Shown: piece by piece, positions 1 to 8,233 of the stretch
Layout: each line of letters opens with the position of its first letter
Position numbering within the stretch: the stretch's first letter is position 1
Assembly: GCA_002413395.1 (NCBI GenBank)
Contig: DHWX01000098.1
Span: 1-48,568, forward strand
Length of the DNA: 48,568 nt
Direction of reading: 5' to 3'
Origin: Polaromonas sp. UBA5171
GTDB lineage: Bacteria > Pseudomonadota > Gammaproteobacteria > Burkholderiales > Burkholderiaceae_C
The notes under the pieces: model-generated
The model's database searches: none
What the model was told of the DNA's origin: nothing
Seen by the model: the letters and a program-made list of their open reading frames with translations, nothing else
Translations under genes and position numbers: made by a program

Positions 1-112
1 CGTTCAACTGAATTGATGTAGGAGAAGACCTTTGCGAGTTTCAGTCGTTGTCAATGAATCGGTCTGCACGCGCAGCGTTCAGCAACGCGGATAGCTCGGG
101 TATAAGTCGTGT

Positions 113-966
113 CGATTCTCTATTCTGTCGTTTTACCGTCGAAGTGTTCCTTGTCGGCCAGCGCGTCGGCGCGGGTAACGCCCTGCCGTCTGTGCGGCGA
201 TCGGTGCGTACCATGTACTGTTTGCTCGCTGTCGACGGACAAACCCGCGAACGTCGCAATCAACGCACCCATCCCGTGTCTACACCAAACCCGAACTGCT
301 GGCCACCGGGCCCAACGAGGTCTGGAGCTGGGACATCACCAAGGTCAAAGGCCCGGTCAAGTGGACCTACTTTCATCTGTACGTGATCCTTGATATCTTC
401 AGCCGCTATGTCGTGGGCTGGATGATCGCGCCTCGCGAGAGCGCGCAGCTGGCCGAGCAGTTGATCGCCGAGACCGTGGCCAAGCAGAACGTTGCCCCTG
501 GTGTGCTCACGCTGCATGCAGACCGCGGCACCAGCATGCGCTCCAAAACCGTGACTGAGCTGTTGGTTGACCTGGAGGTGACCAAGTCCCACAGCCGACC
601 GTCAGGGACGACAACCCCTTCTCCGAGGCGCAGTTCAAGACCTTCAAGTACCGTCCCGACTTCCCGCAGCGCTTTGGCTGCATCGAAGACGCGCGCACCC
701 ATTGTCAGCAGTTCTTCCCTTGGTACAACGACAGCCATCGCCATTCCGGCATCGGCTACATGACCCCTGCGGCGGTCCACCACGGCCAGGCTCAAGCCTT
801 GTTCAAGCAACGTGCCGACACCTTGGACGCCGCATTCGCGGCACACCCAAAACGATTCAAGCGCAACTGCCCTCAACCTCCCAAGCTGCCCGTCGCTGCC
901 TGGATCAACCCACCGAAAAAGGAGTCCGACCTCAGCAAGAAACCACTCGATTGCACACTAAATTAA
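113..966 (+). pseudogene. IS3-family transposase (orfB), frameshifted remnant
   Basis: This is the DDE integrase core of an IS3-family transposase, broken over three frames. The best stretch reads PNEVWSWDITKVKGPVKW, followed by LHADRGTSM (second catalytic Asp region) in one frame from about 278 to 603. The frame then changes at about 604 and continues with DDNPFSEAQFKTFKYRPDFP (catalytic Glu) to the TAA at 964-966. Upstream, 201-277 lies in a third frame (VRTMYCLLAVDGQTRERRNQ), and before that the similarity fades. At least two frameshifts mean it cannot make an active enzyme. No inverted repeats or orfA could be identified, so the left part of the element is lost or lies outside the window. 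The family call is firm; the exact IS is not known. Confidence 0.85.
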
Positions 967-1129
967 TGCACTCCGGTGTCTCAAAGTCATTGACAAATTC
1001 CGCGGCGAGCTAGATTTTGGTTCGGACTTAGCTGGCTTTGTGGATGACACCATAGTGCCAGCGCTCACGTCGGCCGCGCCTGTCACCACTACGGTATGCG
1101 CACAGTTGATTGACCGAACTCTATCAGCG

Positions 1130-1262
1130 CCCATATGTCCCGGTCCAGGCATGACAGTACATGTGCACGATTGACCTCTCGCGCCTGATGCAAGCCCTTG
1201 CTTCGAATTCCCTCGATGACCGAGCGATCCTCCTCGCTCAACTTCAGTTCTGTCTGACGCAT
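1130..1262 (-). pseudogene. IS630-type transposase N-terminal remnant
   Basis: From an ATG at 1262 the minus strand reads MRQTELKLSEEDRSVIEGIR and continues through SKGLHQAREVNRAHVLSCLDR. This matches my recollection of the helix-turn-helix N-terminus of IS630-family transposases. The similarity is lost after about 45 residues, and stops follow near 1087. A longer minus-strand reading frame overlapping this area uses another frame and looks accidental. Only a fragment of the gene remains, without the DDE domain. Confidence 0.55.
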
Positions 1263-1529
1263 GATCACTCCCGTGTATGCCGAATGGCGATAGTCGGAGT
1301 GTAATCATGTTTCGTTATTTGCGTGTCATTGTACTAGTCAGTTCATGTTGACCCAATCCAGTTCCCCTGCAGCGATGTGCTGTCGCGGAATTGGCACGGC
1401 GGCGCCAGCAGATCGCTACACCAAGGCGGAGTGTCTGTTCGCGTTCCAAGAATCAGCCTGGTTCACGAGCGTGGAGCCACGTCGAGCGGCGCCGGACAGC
1501 ACCCGCACGAGGAATTACTGTCGTATTAG

Positions 1530-1700
1530 GTCCAGTGCGACGGCTCTGTTGACCGTTATTGGCAAGAACGGTGCCAACCAGGCGGTGATCGATGAGATCG
1601 ATGCCAGCCGGAAACTCCCGATTGCGGTCCAACATGCCACATAGGTCGACAACAGCGACCAACAAAACCCTCGTACGAACGTGCCAATCACCGCTGAACG
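1530..1700 (+). pseudogene. IS6-family transposase remnant
   Basis: The plus strand encodes TVIGKNGANQAVIDEIDASR just before a TAG at 1642-1644. This resembles the IS6/IS26-type block around IDKSGANTAAI. After the stop, the same frame gives VDNSDQQN, a plausible decayed version of LNNIVEQD, the region that carries the catalytic Glu. The resemblance is short and from memory, so this is a tentative call. It fits the neighbouring IS debris. Confidence 0.42.
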
Positions 1701-2057
1701 ATCACTTACTCATCTATTGCGTCAACCACCACATATGTGACTGACCGACAGTGGTCGTCTTCGGGTCTACAGAAAGTTGAATTGGGTGCCCCGCTGAGCA
1801 TCAGTTGATGGGTCCAACGACTGGTATCAGGCAGGCAATTCTGTAATCTGAACTTCCGGTTAGGGCACAAAGCAGTCGTTCTCAAGTCAGGATTTCAGTT
1901 CAGCACCCCAAACAAGCTCCAATTTCCTCGGCCCTCATGAATCGATTCAACATCGAGTCAATAAAAATGGCATTCATGTCTCTATGGATGCTATTATTTG
2001 GATAGCTGTAAGCCTTTGTAAAATATAGACTAGCGGAAAATTTAACTAAAAGTCTAG
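1701..2057. other. Intergenic region with no recognisable gene
   Basis: No convincing coding sequence, RNA gene or repeat is visible here. It is more AT-rich than its surroundings towards 1960-2050, and separates the IS debris from the 3' end of the gamma-glutamyltransferase gene. A weak inverted repeat (TAACTA and TAGTTA around 2043-2060) overlaps the ggt stop but has no clear T-run. Confidence 0.5.
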
Positions 2058-3899
2058 TTACTCTCCCATCATCACGCCTTCGCGTCTCGGGTCGGCGCCC
2101 CCTAGCCACAACGGCTTGCCATGGGCCTGGCCGCGTGCGATCGCCTGCAGGCCGCTGGTCATGGTGATCTCGCGCACCTCGTAGCCGCGCGCCCTGAGCG
2201 CCTCAACGGTGGCTGGCGCAAAGCGTTTTTCTTCCAGCAGGGTCGGGCCGTTTAGCGCGGCGAAGTTGGGCAGGTTGATGGCCTGCTGCGGCAGCAGGCC
2301 CCAGTTCAGCACACCGTACAGTGTTTTTGCCGTGTAGTGAATAATCAGCGCACCGCCCGGACTGCCGACGCTCATCACCAACTGGCCACTGGCCTTGTCA
2401 AACACCAGCGTAGGCGCCATCGACGAACGCGGCCGTTTGCCGGGCTGCACCCGGTTGGCAACAGGCGCGCCGCTCGCATCCCTGGGTGCGAAGCTGAAGT
2501 CGGTCAACTCGTTGTTCAGCAAAAAACCATTGACCATCTGGCGCGCACCGAAAGCGTCTTCAATCGTGGTGGTCATCGCAATCGCGTTGCCGTAGGCATC
2601 GACAACGCTGATGTGCGAAGTGCCGTGCTCGGGCTGCTCAAGCATGGGCGCATAAGCGCTTTTTATGCCACCGGGGCTGCCAGGTTGGGCAGCTTTCATG
2701 CTTTTTCCGCCGGGCTGCTGCTGGATCAGTCTGGCGCGTTCCGCCAGGTAGGCCGGATCAAGCAGGCTCATCCAGCTGCCACCCGGTGGTGGCACAAAAT
2801 CGGGGTCGGCCAGGTACTGCGTGCGGTCGGCAAAGGCCAGCCGTGAGGCTTCGGTGTACAGATGCAGCCACTCGGCCGACGGCGCGGCGCTGCTGCCGGG
2901 TGTGCCGCCCATGCCGGTGTCCAGCGGCAGGCTCGCTGCGTTGGTGTGGTTCAGGACGCCGAGGATCTGCCCGATGGCAATCGCGCCCGAGCTCGGCGGC
3001 GGCATGCCGCAGATGCGGAATTCCCTGGCCTGAGCGGTGTAGTCGTGGCAGATCGGCTCGCGCCTTTTAGCCTGGTAGCCCGCCAGGTCGGCCACGCTCA
3101 GCTTGCCGGGGTTGCCTGGATGGCCCTGCACCTTGCTCACAATCGCCTGGGCCACTTCACCTTCGAGCAAGCCTTTGGAGCCACTGGCGGCGATTTTTTT
3201 CAAGACATCGGCCAGCGGCTGGTTGCGCAGCGTAAAGCCCACATCCAGCGGCTCGCCATTGGGTTTGTAAAAGTAGGCGGCGGCCACCGGATCCTTTTTG
3301 AGCTGCTGCTCGATTTTGAGCAAGGCGTGGAGGCGCGCGCTGACCTTGAAACCGCCTTCGGCCAGCGTGATGGCCGGGATAAATAATTGCGCCCAGGGCA
3401 GCTTGCCGTATTGTTGGTGCACCATCTCCAGCATGCGCACCGTGCCCGGCACACCGACAGCACGGCCGCCGGCCACGGCATCGATAAACGCCATCGGCCT
3501 GCCATTGGCGCCGATAAAAAGTTTTTCGTCCGCCGCCGCAGGCGCGGTTTCTCGGCCGTCAAAGGCCTCGACGGCGTTGCCGTTGTAATGCAGCAGGAAA
3601 GCGCCACCGCCCAAGCCGCTCGATTGCGGCTCGACCAGCGCGAGCACCATCTGCACCGCAATGGCGGCGTCGATCGCCGAGCCACCGGCCTTGAGCACCT
3701 GGTAGCCAGCGTCGGTAGCCAGCGGGTTGGCGGCGGCAACGGCAAATTTCGACGCGGCCCAGCCGGGTTTTTCGGTGTAGCCCGAGGCGCCTTCGGGCTG
3801 TTGCGGCACGCTGTAGGCAAAGGGCGGCGCCGATGTGCAGCCGGCGGCTAGCAGGGTGGCGGCCAGTGCCGCGGCAAGAAGCTGAAAGGAGCACTTCAA
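2058..3899 (-). CDS. ggt: Gamma-glutamyltransferase, lipoprotein-type
   Basis: Gamma-glutamyltranspeptidase cleaves and transfers the gamma-glutamyl group of glutathione and related peptides outside the cytoplasm. The 613-residue protein begins with a lipoprotein signal (LLAAGC, Cys21) and has the N-terminal large-subunit sequence GGSAIDAAIAVQMVLALVEP. The self-cleavage and catalytic threonine is in HGTSHISVVD (Thr427), and the substrate loop KRPRSSMAPT lies near 490. All features of an active Ntn-hydrolase are present. The start is a TTG at 3899 that overlaps the stop of the upstream dehydrogenase (TTGA), so the two genes are probably translationally coupled. The TTG is chosen because it gives a complete signal peptide. 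Confidence 0.93.
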   Translation of the reverse strand: MKCSFQLLAAALAATLLAAGCTSAPPFAYSVPQQPEGASGYTEKPGWAASKFAVAAANPLATDAGYQVLKAGGSAIDAAIAVQMVLALVEPQSSGLGGGAFLLHYNGNAVEAFDGRETAPAAADEKLFIGANGRPMAFIDAVAGGRAVGVPGTVRMLEMVHQQYGKLPWAQLFIPAITLAEGGFKVSARLHALLKIEQQLKKDPVAAAYFYKPNGEPLDVGFTLRNQPLADVLKKIAASGSKGLLEGEVAQAIVSKVQGHPGNPGKLSVADLAGYQAKRREPICHDYTAQAREFRICGMPPPSSGAIAIGQILGVLNHTNAASLPLDTGMGGTPGSSAAPSAEWLHLYTEASRLAFADRTQYLADPDFVPPPGGSWMSLLDPAYLAERARLIQQQPGGKSMKAAQPGSPGGIKSAYAPMLEQPEHGTSHISVVDAYGNAIAMTTTIEDAFGARQMVNGFLLNNELTDFSFAPRDASGAPVANRVQPGKRPRSSMAPTLVFDKASGQLVMSVGSPGGALIIHYTAKTLYGVLNWGLLPQQAINLPNFAALNGPTLLEEKRFAPATVEALRARGYEVREITMTSGLQAIARGQAHGKPLWLGGADPRREGVMMGE

Positions 3900-4654
3900 C
3901 GCGGCGCCAGGCGGATCGCGCCATCCAGGCGAATCACTTCGCCGTTGAGCATGTCGTTTTCAAAAATGTGTCGGGCCAGTTTGGCGTAGTCCTGCGGTGT
4001 GCCCAGGCGGCTTGGGAAGGGTACCGACGCGGCCAGCGAATCCTGCACTTCCTTGGGCATGCCGAACATCATCGGCGTGCCAAAAATTCCCGGTGCAATC
4101 GTCATGTTGCGGATGCCGTTGCGCGCCAAGTCACGGGCGATGGGCAATGTCATGCCGACAATGCCGCCCTTGGACGCGCTGTAGGCGGCTTGACCGATCT
4201 GGCCGTCGTAGGCTGCGACCGAGGCGGTGGAAATCATCACGCCGCGCTCGCCGGTGGCTTCGGGCTCATTTTTGCACATGGCGTCAGCTGCCAGGCGAAT
4301 CATGTTGAAGCTGCCGATCAGGTTGACGGTGATGGTTTTGCTGAACACCGCCAGGCTGTGTGCGCCGTTTTTACCCACGGTCTTTTCGGCTGGGGCAATG
4401 CCGGCGCAGTTGACCAGGCCCATCAGCTTGCCCATGGACACAGCCTTGGCCACCACGGCTTGGCCGTCGGCCTCCTGGCTCACGTCGCACTTGACGAAGG
4501 CGCCGCCGATGTCCTTGGCGATGGCCTCGCCTTTTTCAACCTGCATGTCGGCAATCACGACTTTGCCGCCCTGGGCCGCCAGCATGCGCGCCGTGCCTTC
4601 ACCCAGGCCTGATGCGCCACCGGTGACGATAAATACTTTTCCTGCGATATCCAT
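3896..4654 (-). CDS. SDR-family 3-hydroxyacyl-CoA dehydrogenase (type II, HSD17B10-like)
   Basis: A 252-residue NAD-dependent short-chain dehydrogenase. It has the Rossmann motif TGGASGLG (12-19), the NCAG motif and the catalytic YSASK with an upstream Ser in ISTAS. The APGIFGTPMM and SVPFPSRLG segments are typical of 3-hydroxyacyl-CoA dehydrogenase type II, which oxidises 2-methyl-3-hydroxybutyryl-CoA in isoleucine breakdown and short fatty acyl-CoAs. The ATG at 4654 is preceded by AAGGAA and fits the family N-terminus (MDIAGKVFIVTGG); an open frame upstream of it is not conserved-looking. It is first in a two-gene unit with ggt. A palindromic operator-like site and a promoter with a long spacer lie 80-100 bases upstream. 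Confidence 0.88.
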   Translation of the reverse strand: MDIAGKVFIVTGGASGLGEGTARMLAAQGGKVVIADMQVEKGEAIAKDIGGAFVKCDVSQEADGQAVVAKAVSMGKLMGLVNCAGIAPAEKTVGKNGAHSLAVFSKTITVNLIGSFNMIRLAADAMCKNEPEATGERGVMISTASVAAYDGQIGQAAYSASKGGIVGMTLPIARDLARNGIRNMTIAPGIFGTPMMFGMPKEVQDSLAASVPFPSRLGTPQDYAKLARHIFENDMLNGEVIRLDGAIRLAPR

Positions 4655-4694
4655 GGGGTTGTTCCTTGAAGTTGACGGGTTGAAAAAGAAGACT

Positions 4695-4732
4695 CGAAAA
4701 TGTGCCGGGTCAGATCGGCTATAACATGCCAC
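4695..4732 (-). promoter_or_regulatory. Possible long-spacer promoter of the dehydrogenase-ggt unit
   Basis: Reading the minus strand, an inner TTGACG inside the palindrome at 4734-4755 is followed after 20 bases by TATAGC, about 45-50 bases before the dehydrogenase ATG. A 19-20 base spacer is typical of promoters activated by MerR-family regulators. The -10 matches the consensus at four of six positions. The interval is approximate and the call is inferred. Confidence 0.35.
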
Positions 4733-4733
4733 C

Positions 4734-4755
4734 TTGACGTTGACGTCAACGTCAA
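4734..4755. promoter_or_regulatory. 22-bp perfect palindrome, candidate LiuR-type operator
   Basis: The site is a perfect 22-bp palindrome made of two overlapping copies of TTGACGT-NN-ACGTCAA (4734-4749 and 4740-4755). This form resembles, from memory, the operator of LiuR, a MerR-family regulator of branched-chain amino acid and acyl-CoA breakdown in proteobacteria. It lies between the minus-strand acyl-CoA dehydrogenase-type SDR and the plus-strand patatin gene. That context fits a role in isoleucine or acyl-CoA catabolism. No liuR gene is in the window. Confidence 0.6.
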
Positions 4756-4891
4756 TTATGGCTCAGGCCAACAACTGGTCGGCATGGCAGGCAAAATACT
4801 GGCCATGCAAATGCAAACTTTCTCCCGTGGACTTGCTGCCGGGCTGCGCGTACGCGCAGTGCCAGCAGGCGAACTGCGTCGCGGCGCGTGG

Positions 4892-5815
4892 GTGCCATCG
4901 CTGAAAAAGGCCAAACATCTTCTGCTGATGCTGCTCTTGCCCGTTTTGCTGCTGGCCGGTTGCTCCACCCCGCCCAGTGGCCCGGCTGCCACGCCGCCAG
5001 CAGCGGCCATTGCGACGCTGAAGAAACCTTTAAAAATCGGCCTTGCGCTGGGCGGTGGTGCGGCGCGCGGCTTTGCCCATGTGGGCGTGATCGAGGTGCT
5101 GGAAGAAGCGGGCTTGCGGCCGCAACTGGTGGTGGGCACCTCGGCCGGCAGTCTGGTGGCTGCGCTCTATGCCAGCGGCAAAACCGGCGCGCAATTGCAG
5201 CAGACCGCGCTGAGTATGGAAGAGGTTGCCATCACCGACTGGATGCTGCCCATTATTGGCCGCGGCATGTTTCGCGGCGATGCGCTGGCCCGCTACGTCA
5301 ACGAACTGGTGGCAGGGCGCCTGATTGAAAACATGACCATCCCGCTCGGCATTGTGGCGACTGACCTGAACAGCGGGCAGGCGGTGCTGTTTCAGCGCGG
5401 CGACACTGGCACCGCCGTGCGCGCCTCCAGCGCGGTGCCAGCGGTGTTTGTGCCCGTCAGGATCAATGGGCACGAATATGTGGATGGCGGGCTGGTGTCG
5501 CCCGTGCCGGTGCACTTTGCGCGGCTGATGGGCGCGGATGTGGTGATTGCCGTTGACATCTCCAGTCCGCCCGAGGCCAACCCGGCCAGTGACACGCTGC
5601 AAATCCTGCTGCAGACCTTTTCCATCATGGGCAAGAGCATCAACCGGTACGAGCTGCAAGACGCCGACGTGGTGGTGCGGCCATCACTCATCGGTTTGAA
5701 GAGCGCCGATTTTTCAGCCCGGCAACGCGCCATTGATGCCGGGCGGGCCGCGATGCTGGCAGCGCTGCCAGCATTGAGGGCCAAGCTGGCGGCAGGGGTG
5801 GCGCTGGCCCGGTAG
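4892..5815 (+). CDS. Patatin-like phospholipase family lipoprotein
   Basis: A patatin/RssA-type serine esterase, expected to hydrolyse acyl esters of lipids. It shows the oxyanion GGGAARG motif, the nucleophile elbow GTSAGS and the catalytic Asp in VDGGLVSPVP, so the Ser-Asp dyad is intact. The frame is open from 4700. I prefer the GTG at 4892, because it puts a short basic n-region before LLMLLLPVLLLAGC, a good lipoprotein signal. ATGs at 4784, 4805 or 4811 are possible but would give an unusually long n-region. It is probably anchored in the envelope. It is divergent from the dehydrogenase gene and followed by a convergent gene. Confidence 0.85.
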   Translation: MPSLKKAKHLLLMLLLPVLLLAGCSTPPSGPAATPPAAAIATLKKPLKIGLALGGGAARGFAHVGVIEVLEEAGLRPQLVVGTSAGSLVAALYASGKTGAQLQQTALSMEEVAITDWMLPIIGRGMFRGDALARYVNELVAGRLIENMTIPLGIVATDLNSGQAVLFQRGDTGTAVRASSAVPAVFVPVRINGHEYVDGGLVSPVPVHFARLMGADVVIAVDISSPPEANPASDTLQILLQTFSIMGKSINRYELQDADVVVRPSLIGLKSADFSARQRAIDAGRAAMLAALPALRAKLAAGVALAR

Positions 5816-5845
5816 CGTTTGCAGGGCAGTCCGCCATTCGCGCCA

Positions 5846-7192
5846 TCAGGGGTTGTTGACGGCCTTGAGGATGCCGCGCACCGCGTTGCGGCTGTGGGCG
5901 CCAAAATTTCCCATTAATTCCGCCAGTGTGCTGTCGAGCCGGGCGCGGCTGGCGGCGTTGCGTCCGGCCAGCTCGTTCACCAGGTTGATGCCGGACTCGT
6001 TCACGCCAAAGTCAAATGAAGGATCAGAGACATAACGTGCAGGCAAGGTTGCCACCAGCGTTTGCGCCAGTTCGGTCCCGTAAGCTGAAGATTGGGCCGA
6101 CACGACATCGTGCAGGTAGTTGTCCGACCACTCAGGGTAGCTGCGGTCTTTGCCGGTATTGCGCAGGGCTTTTTCAAGGGCGGTGTCCTGCTGGTTGCGG
6201 GCTGCGTTTTGCAGCAGCTCGGTCTGGTATTTTTCCAACGCAAGGTGGCGGTTGGACAGCAACACAATGGTGTCGTTCTTGAAGCCTGTGATATCGGCCA
6301 TGGCCAATGCGTTGACGCCCAGGAGTTTGAGTGTGGAGACGCCCGGTGCCACGCTGGCATGATAGGGCTGGGTCAGGTCTTGCAGGTAGTGCAGCGACAG
6401 GCCGGTAAAGCGCCAGCCCCAGTAGGCGTGCCCGGTACGAAAGGCCAGCATTGCCAGAGTGGCGTACTGGTGTGAGCGCATCAGGGGGAAGGTTCTGTTG
6501 AGAAACGGCGCAGCCAGGTAAAGTAACCGGTCTTCATGAAAAAACCCCATGTGAAACGGTGCCTGGGTAGCGAAGCTCAGTGCCGGGTTGCCAAATGGCA
6601 GCGGGCCAAAGCCATAGACCTTGCCCCATTCGGACGGGCTGTCTTCCCAGAGGTTGATGTCGAGGCCGTAATCGGGTTCGTCCGAACCGGAGGCCAGTAC
6701 TGCTAGCGGTGCAACCTGATCACCGGGCTTCAAGCCGACGTAGGTATAGACCGAATTGGGTTGTTCGGGAAGCGTATTGACCGCTGAGTAGGGGAGTCGG
6801 CGACTGGCGTCGGTCGGGGTCCGGGGGTCGGGCTGGAGGTACAGCGCGAATTTGCTGTCGGGCGCTACGCGCAGTGCCCTTAAAAACGCCTGCCGCCGGG
6901 CACCGTCAGACTGGGCAGCATTGGCCACAAAGGCCAGGGCCGTGGGCCGCGCCGGGTACTTTTCCAGATGTACCTCCGCCCAGGCTTCCTGACTGGCCAG
7001 CAGGGCTTCAAGGGTCTGTTCCTCGACCTTTAAAAACGTCTCCAGCGGCTCGGCCGTTACCGGTGCAGCATGGGCAACCTCAGGCATTTCTTCAAACGCC
7101 CGATAGGTTGCAAGGCTGTGGTTACTCCAGGCAAATACCTGGGGCGCAGCCATTGCCAGCAGCAATGCCAGGGCGCGGGAAAAACATTTCAT
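5846..7192 (-). CDS. Secreted phospholipase C / S1-P1 nuclease-like protein
   Basis: A 448-residue exported protein with a signal peptide ending VFAWSNHS, so the mature protein starts with Trp. That is the usual N-terminus in zinc-dependent phospholipase C and S1-P1 nuclease folds, where it binds zinc. Later HYLQDLTQPYHA supplies the His, Asp and His expected of the zinc cluster in this all-alpha fold. FRTGHAYWGWRFTGLSLHYL lies just before it. Enzymatic activity is likely but the substrate is not known. Nothing in the neighbours (a patatin lipase and a phasin) fixes the role, though a link to lipid or storage turnover is possible. The start ATG at 7192 fits the signal peptide. Confidence 0.7.
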   Translation of the reverse strand: MKCFSRALALLLAMAAPQVFAWSNHSLATYRAFEEMPEVAHAAPVTAEPLETFLKVEEQTLEALLASQEAWAEVHLEKYPARPTALAFVANAAQSDGARRQAFLRALRVAPDSKFALYLQPDPRTPTDASRRLPYSAVNTLPEQPNSVYTYVGLKPGDQVAPLAVLASGSDEPDYGLDINLWEDSPSEWGKVYGFGPLPFGNPALSFATQAPFHMGFFHEDRLLYLAAPFLNRTFPLMRSHQYATLAMLAFRTGHAYWGWRFTGLSLHYLQDLTQPYHASVAPGVSTLKLLGVNALAMADITGFKNDTIVLLSNRHLALEKYQTELLQNAARNQQDTALEKALRNTGKDRSYPEWSDNYLHDVVSAQSSAYGTELAQTLVATLPARYVSDPSFDFGVNESGINLVNELAGRNAASRARLDSTLAELMGNFGAHSRNAVRGILKAVNNP

Positions 7193-7516
7193 GCAGGTGT
7201 CTCCGGAAGTTTCTTGATCTCATCAGGGTGAAGCGTCACTGTTGCGCTGTGAACTGACAGTGCATGCGGCGCGAACTCGCAAATTATGCGTCGATCCAGA
7301 TGCCGTTCATTGCGTTGGCCCGTACCCTCGCATCCGGCTGCGATTTGGGCAAAAAAAAGCCCGATCTTTCGATCAGGCTTTAAGCGGGTCCGTGAAACTG
7401 AATTTCTGGAAGGACCCGAGGAGACAAGAGGCTCTAAACCCTGTTTGGCGCAACCGGGTCTCAGTATCAGATTACATGAGCATCCGGTGCGTTGGGCACC
7501 AGATGACCCACGTCAA
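7193..7516. other. Intergenic region between phasin and phospholipase-like genes
   Basis: No gene was seen. The region holds a strong minus-strand terminator (7350-7383), a second hairpin with arms CGGGTCC and GGACCCG (about 7384-7417) and a stem-loop without a T-run just after the phasin stop (about 7481-7506). It probably forms the 3' end of the phasin transcript and the promoter area of the phospholipase-like gene. Confidence 0.5.
7350..7383 (-). terminator. Rho-independent terminator downstream of phasin gene
   Basis: On the minus strand, AAAGCCTGATC pairs with GATCGGGCTTT around a GAAA-like loop, and the stem runs straight into eight T residues. It lies about 135 bases after the phasin stop. 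Confidence 0.75.
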
Positions 7517-8059
7517 TTAACGCTTTTTGCTGGCCGTCTTGGTAGCGTTCACTGCCGTGGCCGCGACCGTGTTGAAGTTGCTTTCAGCCATGTCGCTGGC
7601 TTGCTTGACGGCTTTTTGCACTGACTCAAAAGCGTTGTTGGCGGCAGCCACGGCGCTCTTCATCACAGCCACTGCGGTCTCGGAACCGGCAGGAGCGTTT
7701 TGGGCGGCGTTGTCAACCAGGCCGACAAACTTCTTTTGTGCTTCAGCAGCCTGGCCTTCAAAAGTCTTGGTCAGTTCAGCACCGGCGGCCGATGTGATGT
7801 CATACAGATGGCGGCTGTAGGCGGCGGTTTTTTCAGCCAGGGGCTGGACCATGCCGGCCTGCAGTGCCAGCAGTTCCTGCGCGTCTTTCACGCCAAGAAC
7901 GGCTTGCGCGTGGTTGGCGGTTTCAGCCAAGGCAGCCTTGGTGGCTTGCACGTTCAGTTCGACCAGTTTTTCAACGCCTTCAAAGGCTTTTTGGGTCAGA
8001 CCAAACAGGGTTTCGATGTTGGCTTTGTGTGAGGCCATGATTTGTTCAGCGGTCAGCAT
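7517..8059 (-). CDS. phaP: Phasin (PHA granule-associated protein)
   Basis: A 180-residue phasin that coats polyhydroxyalkanoate granules. It starts MLTAEQIMASHKANIETLFG, contains FEGVEKLVELNVQATKAAL and AEKTAAYSRHLYDI, and ends in a Lys/Ala-rich tail, all typical of the betaproteobacterial PhaP family. It is highly helical and amphipathic and has no signal peptide. The ATG at 8059 follows GGAGA. It has its own promoter, flanked by two inverted repeats that may be operators of the PHA repressor PhaR. Its presence suggests that the organism stores PHA. Confidence 0.93.
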   Translation of the reverse strand: MLTAEQIMASHKANIETLFGLTQKAFEGVEKLVELNVQATKAALAETANHAQAVLGVKDAQELLALQAGMVQPLAEKTAAYSRHLYDITSAAGAELTKTFEGQAAEAQKKFVGLVDNAAQNAPAGSETAVAVMKSAVAAANNAFESVQKAVKQASDMAESNFNTVAATAVNATKTASKKR

Positions 8060-8110
8060 AATTAATCTCCAGATAAAGGTAGTGCGGGAATGTAGTTGCC
8101 TTGCGCTGAA

Positions 8111-8127
8111 TTGCTGCACTGCAACAT
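8111..8127. promoter_or_regulatory. Candidate PhaR operator 1
   Basis: TTGCTGC-ACT-GCAACAT is an imperfect inverted repeat with the same layout as the better site at 8171. It sits just downstream of the phasin -10 box, over the expected transcription start, where a repressor would block initiation. Confidence 0.5.
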
Positions 8128-8134
8128 GGAAATA

Positions 8135-8163
8135 ATTATAGGGATTACCCCAGAGGATTACAA
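8135..8163 (-). promoter_or_regulatory. Sigma-70 promoter of the phasin gene
   Basis: On the minus strand a -35 TTGTAA (8158-8163) is followed after exactly 17 bases by a perfect -10 TATAAT (8135-8140). Transcription would start near 8128, leaving about 70 bases of leader before the phasin ATG. Confidence 0.8.
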
Positions 8164-8170
8164 GCATCTT

Positions 8171-8187
8171 TTGTTGCGATGCAACAA
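8171..8187. promoter_or_regulatory. Candidate PhaR operator 2
   Basis: TTGTTGC-GAT-GCAACAA is a perfect inverted repeat with 7-bp arms, just upstream of the phasin -35 box. Together with the site at 8111 it brackets the promoter, as expected for autoregulated phasin control by PhaR. Assignment to PhaR is inference. Confidence 0.55.
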
Positions 8188-8233
8188 TTTAGATGGGAAA
8201 CCCTAGCAAGCTGTCAGGTGGCTGCTTGAGGGC

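Noticed and set aside
958..1308. A 116-codon minus-strand frame as a separate gene
   Set aside because: The IS630-like protein signal in this area is in a different frame. The longer frame shows no recognisable product.
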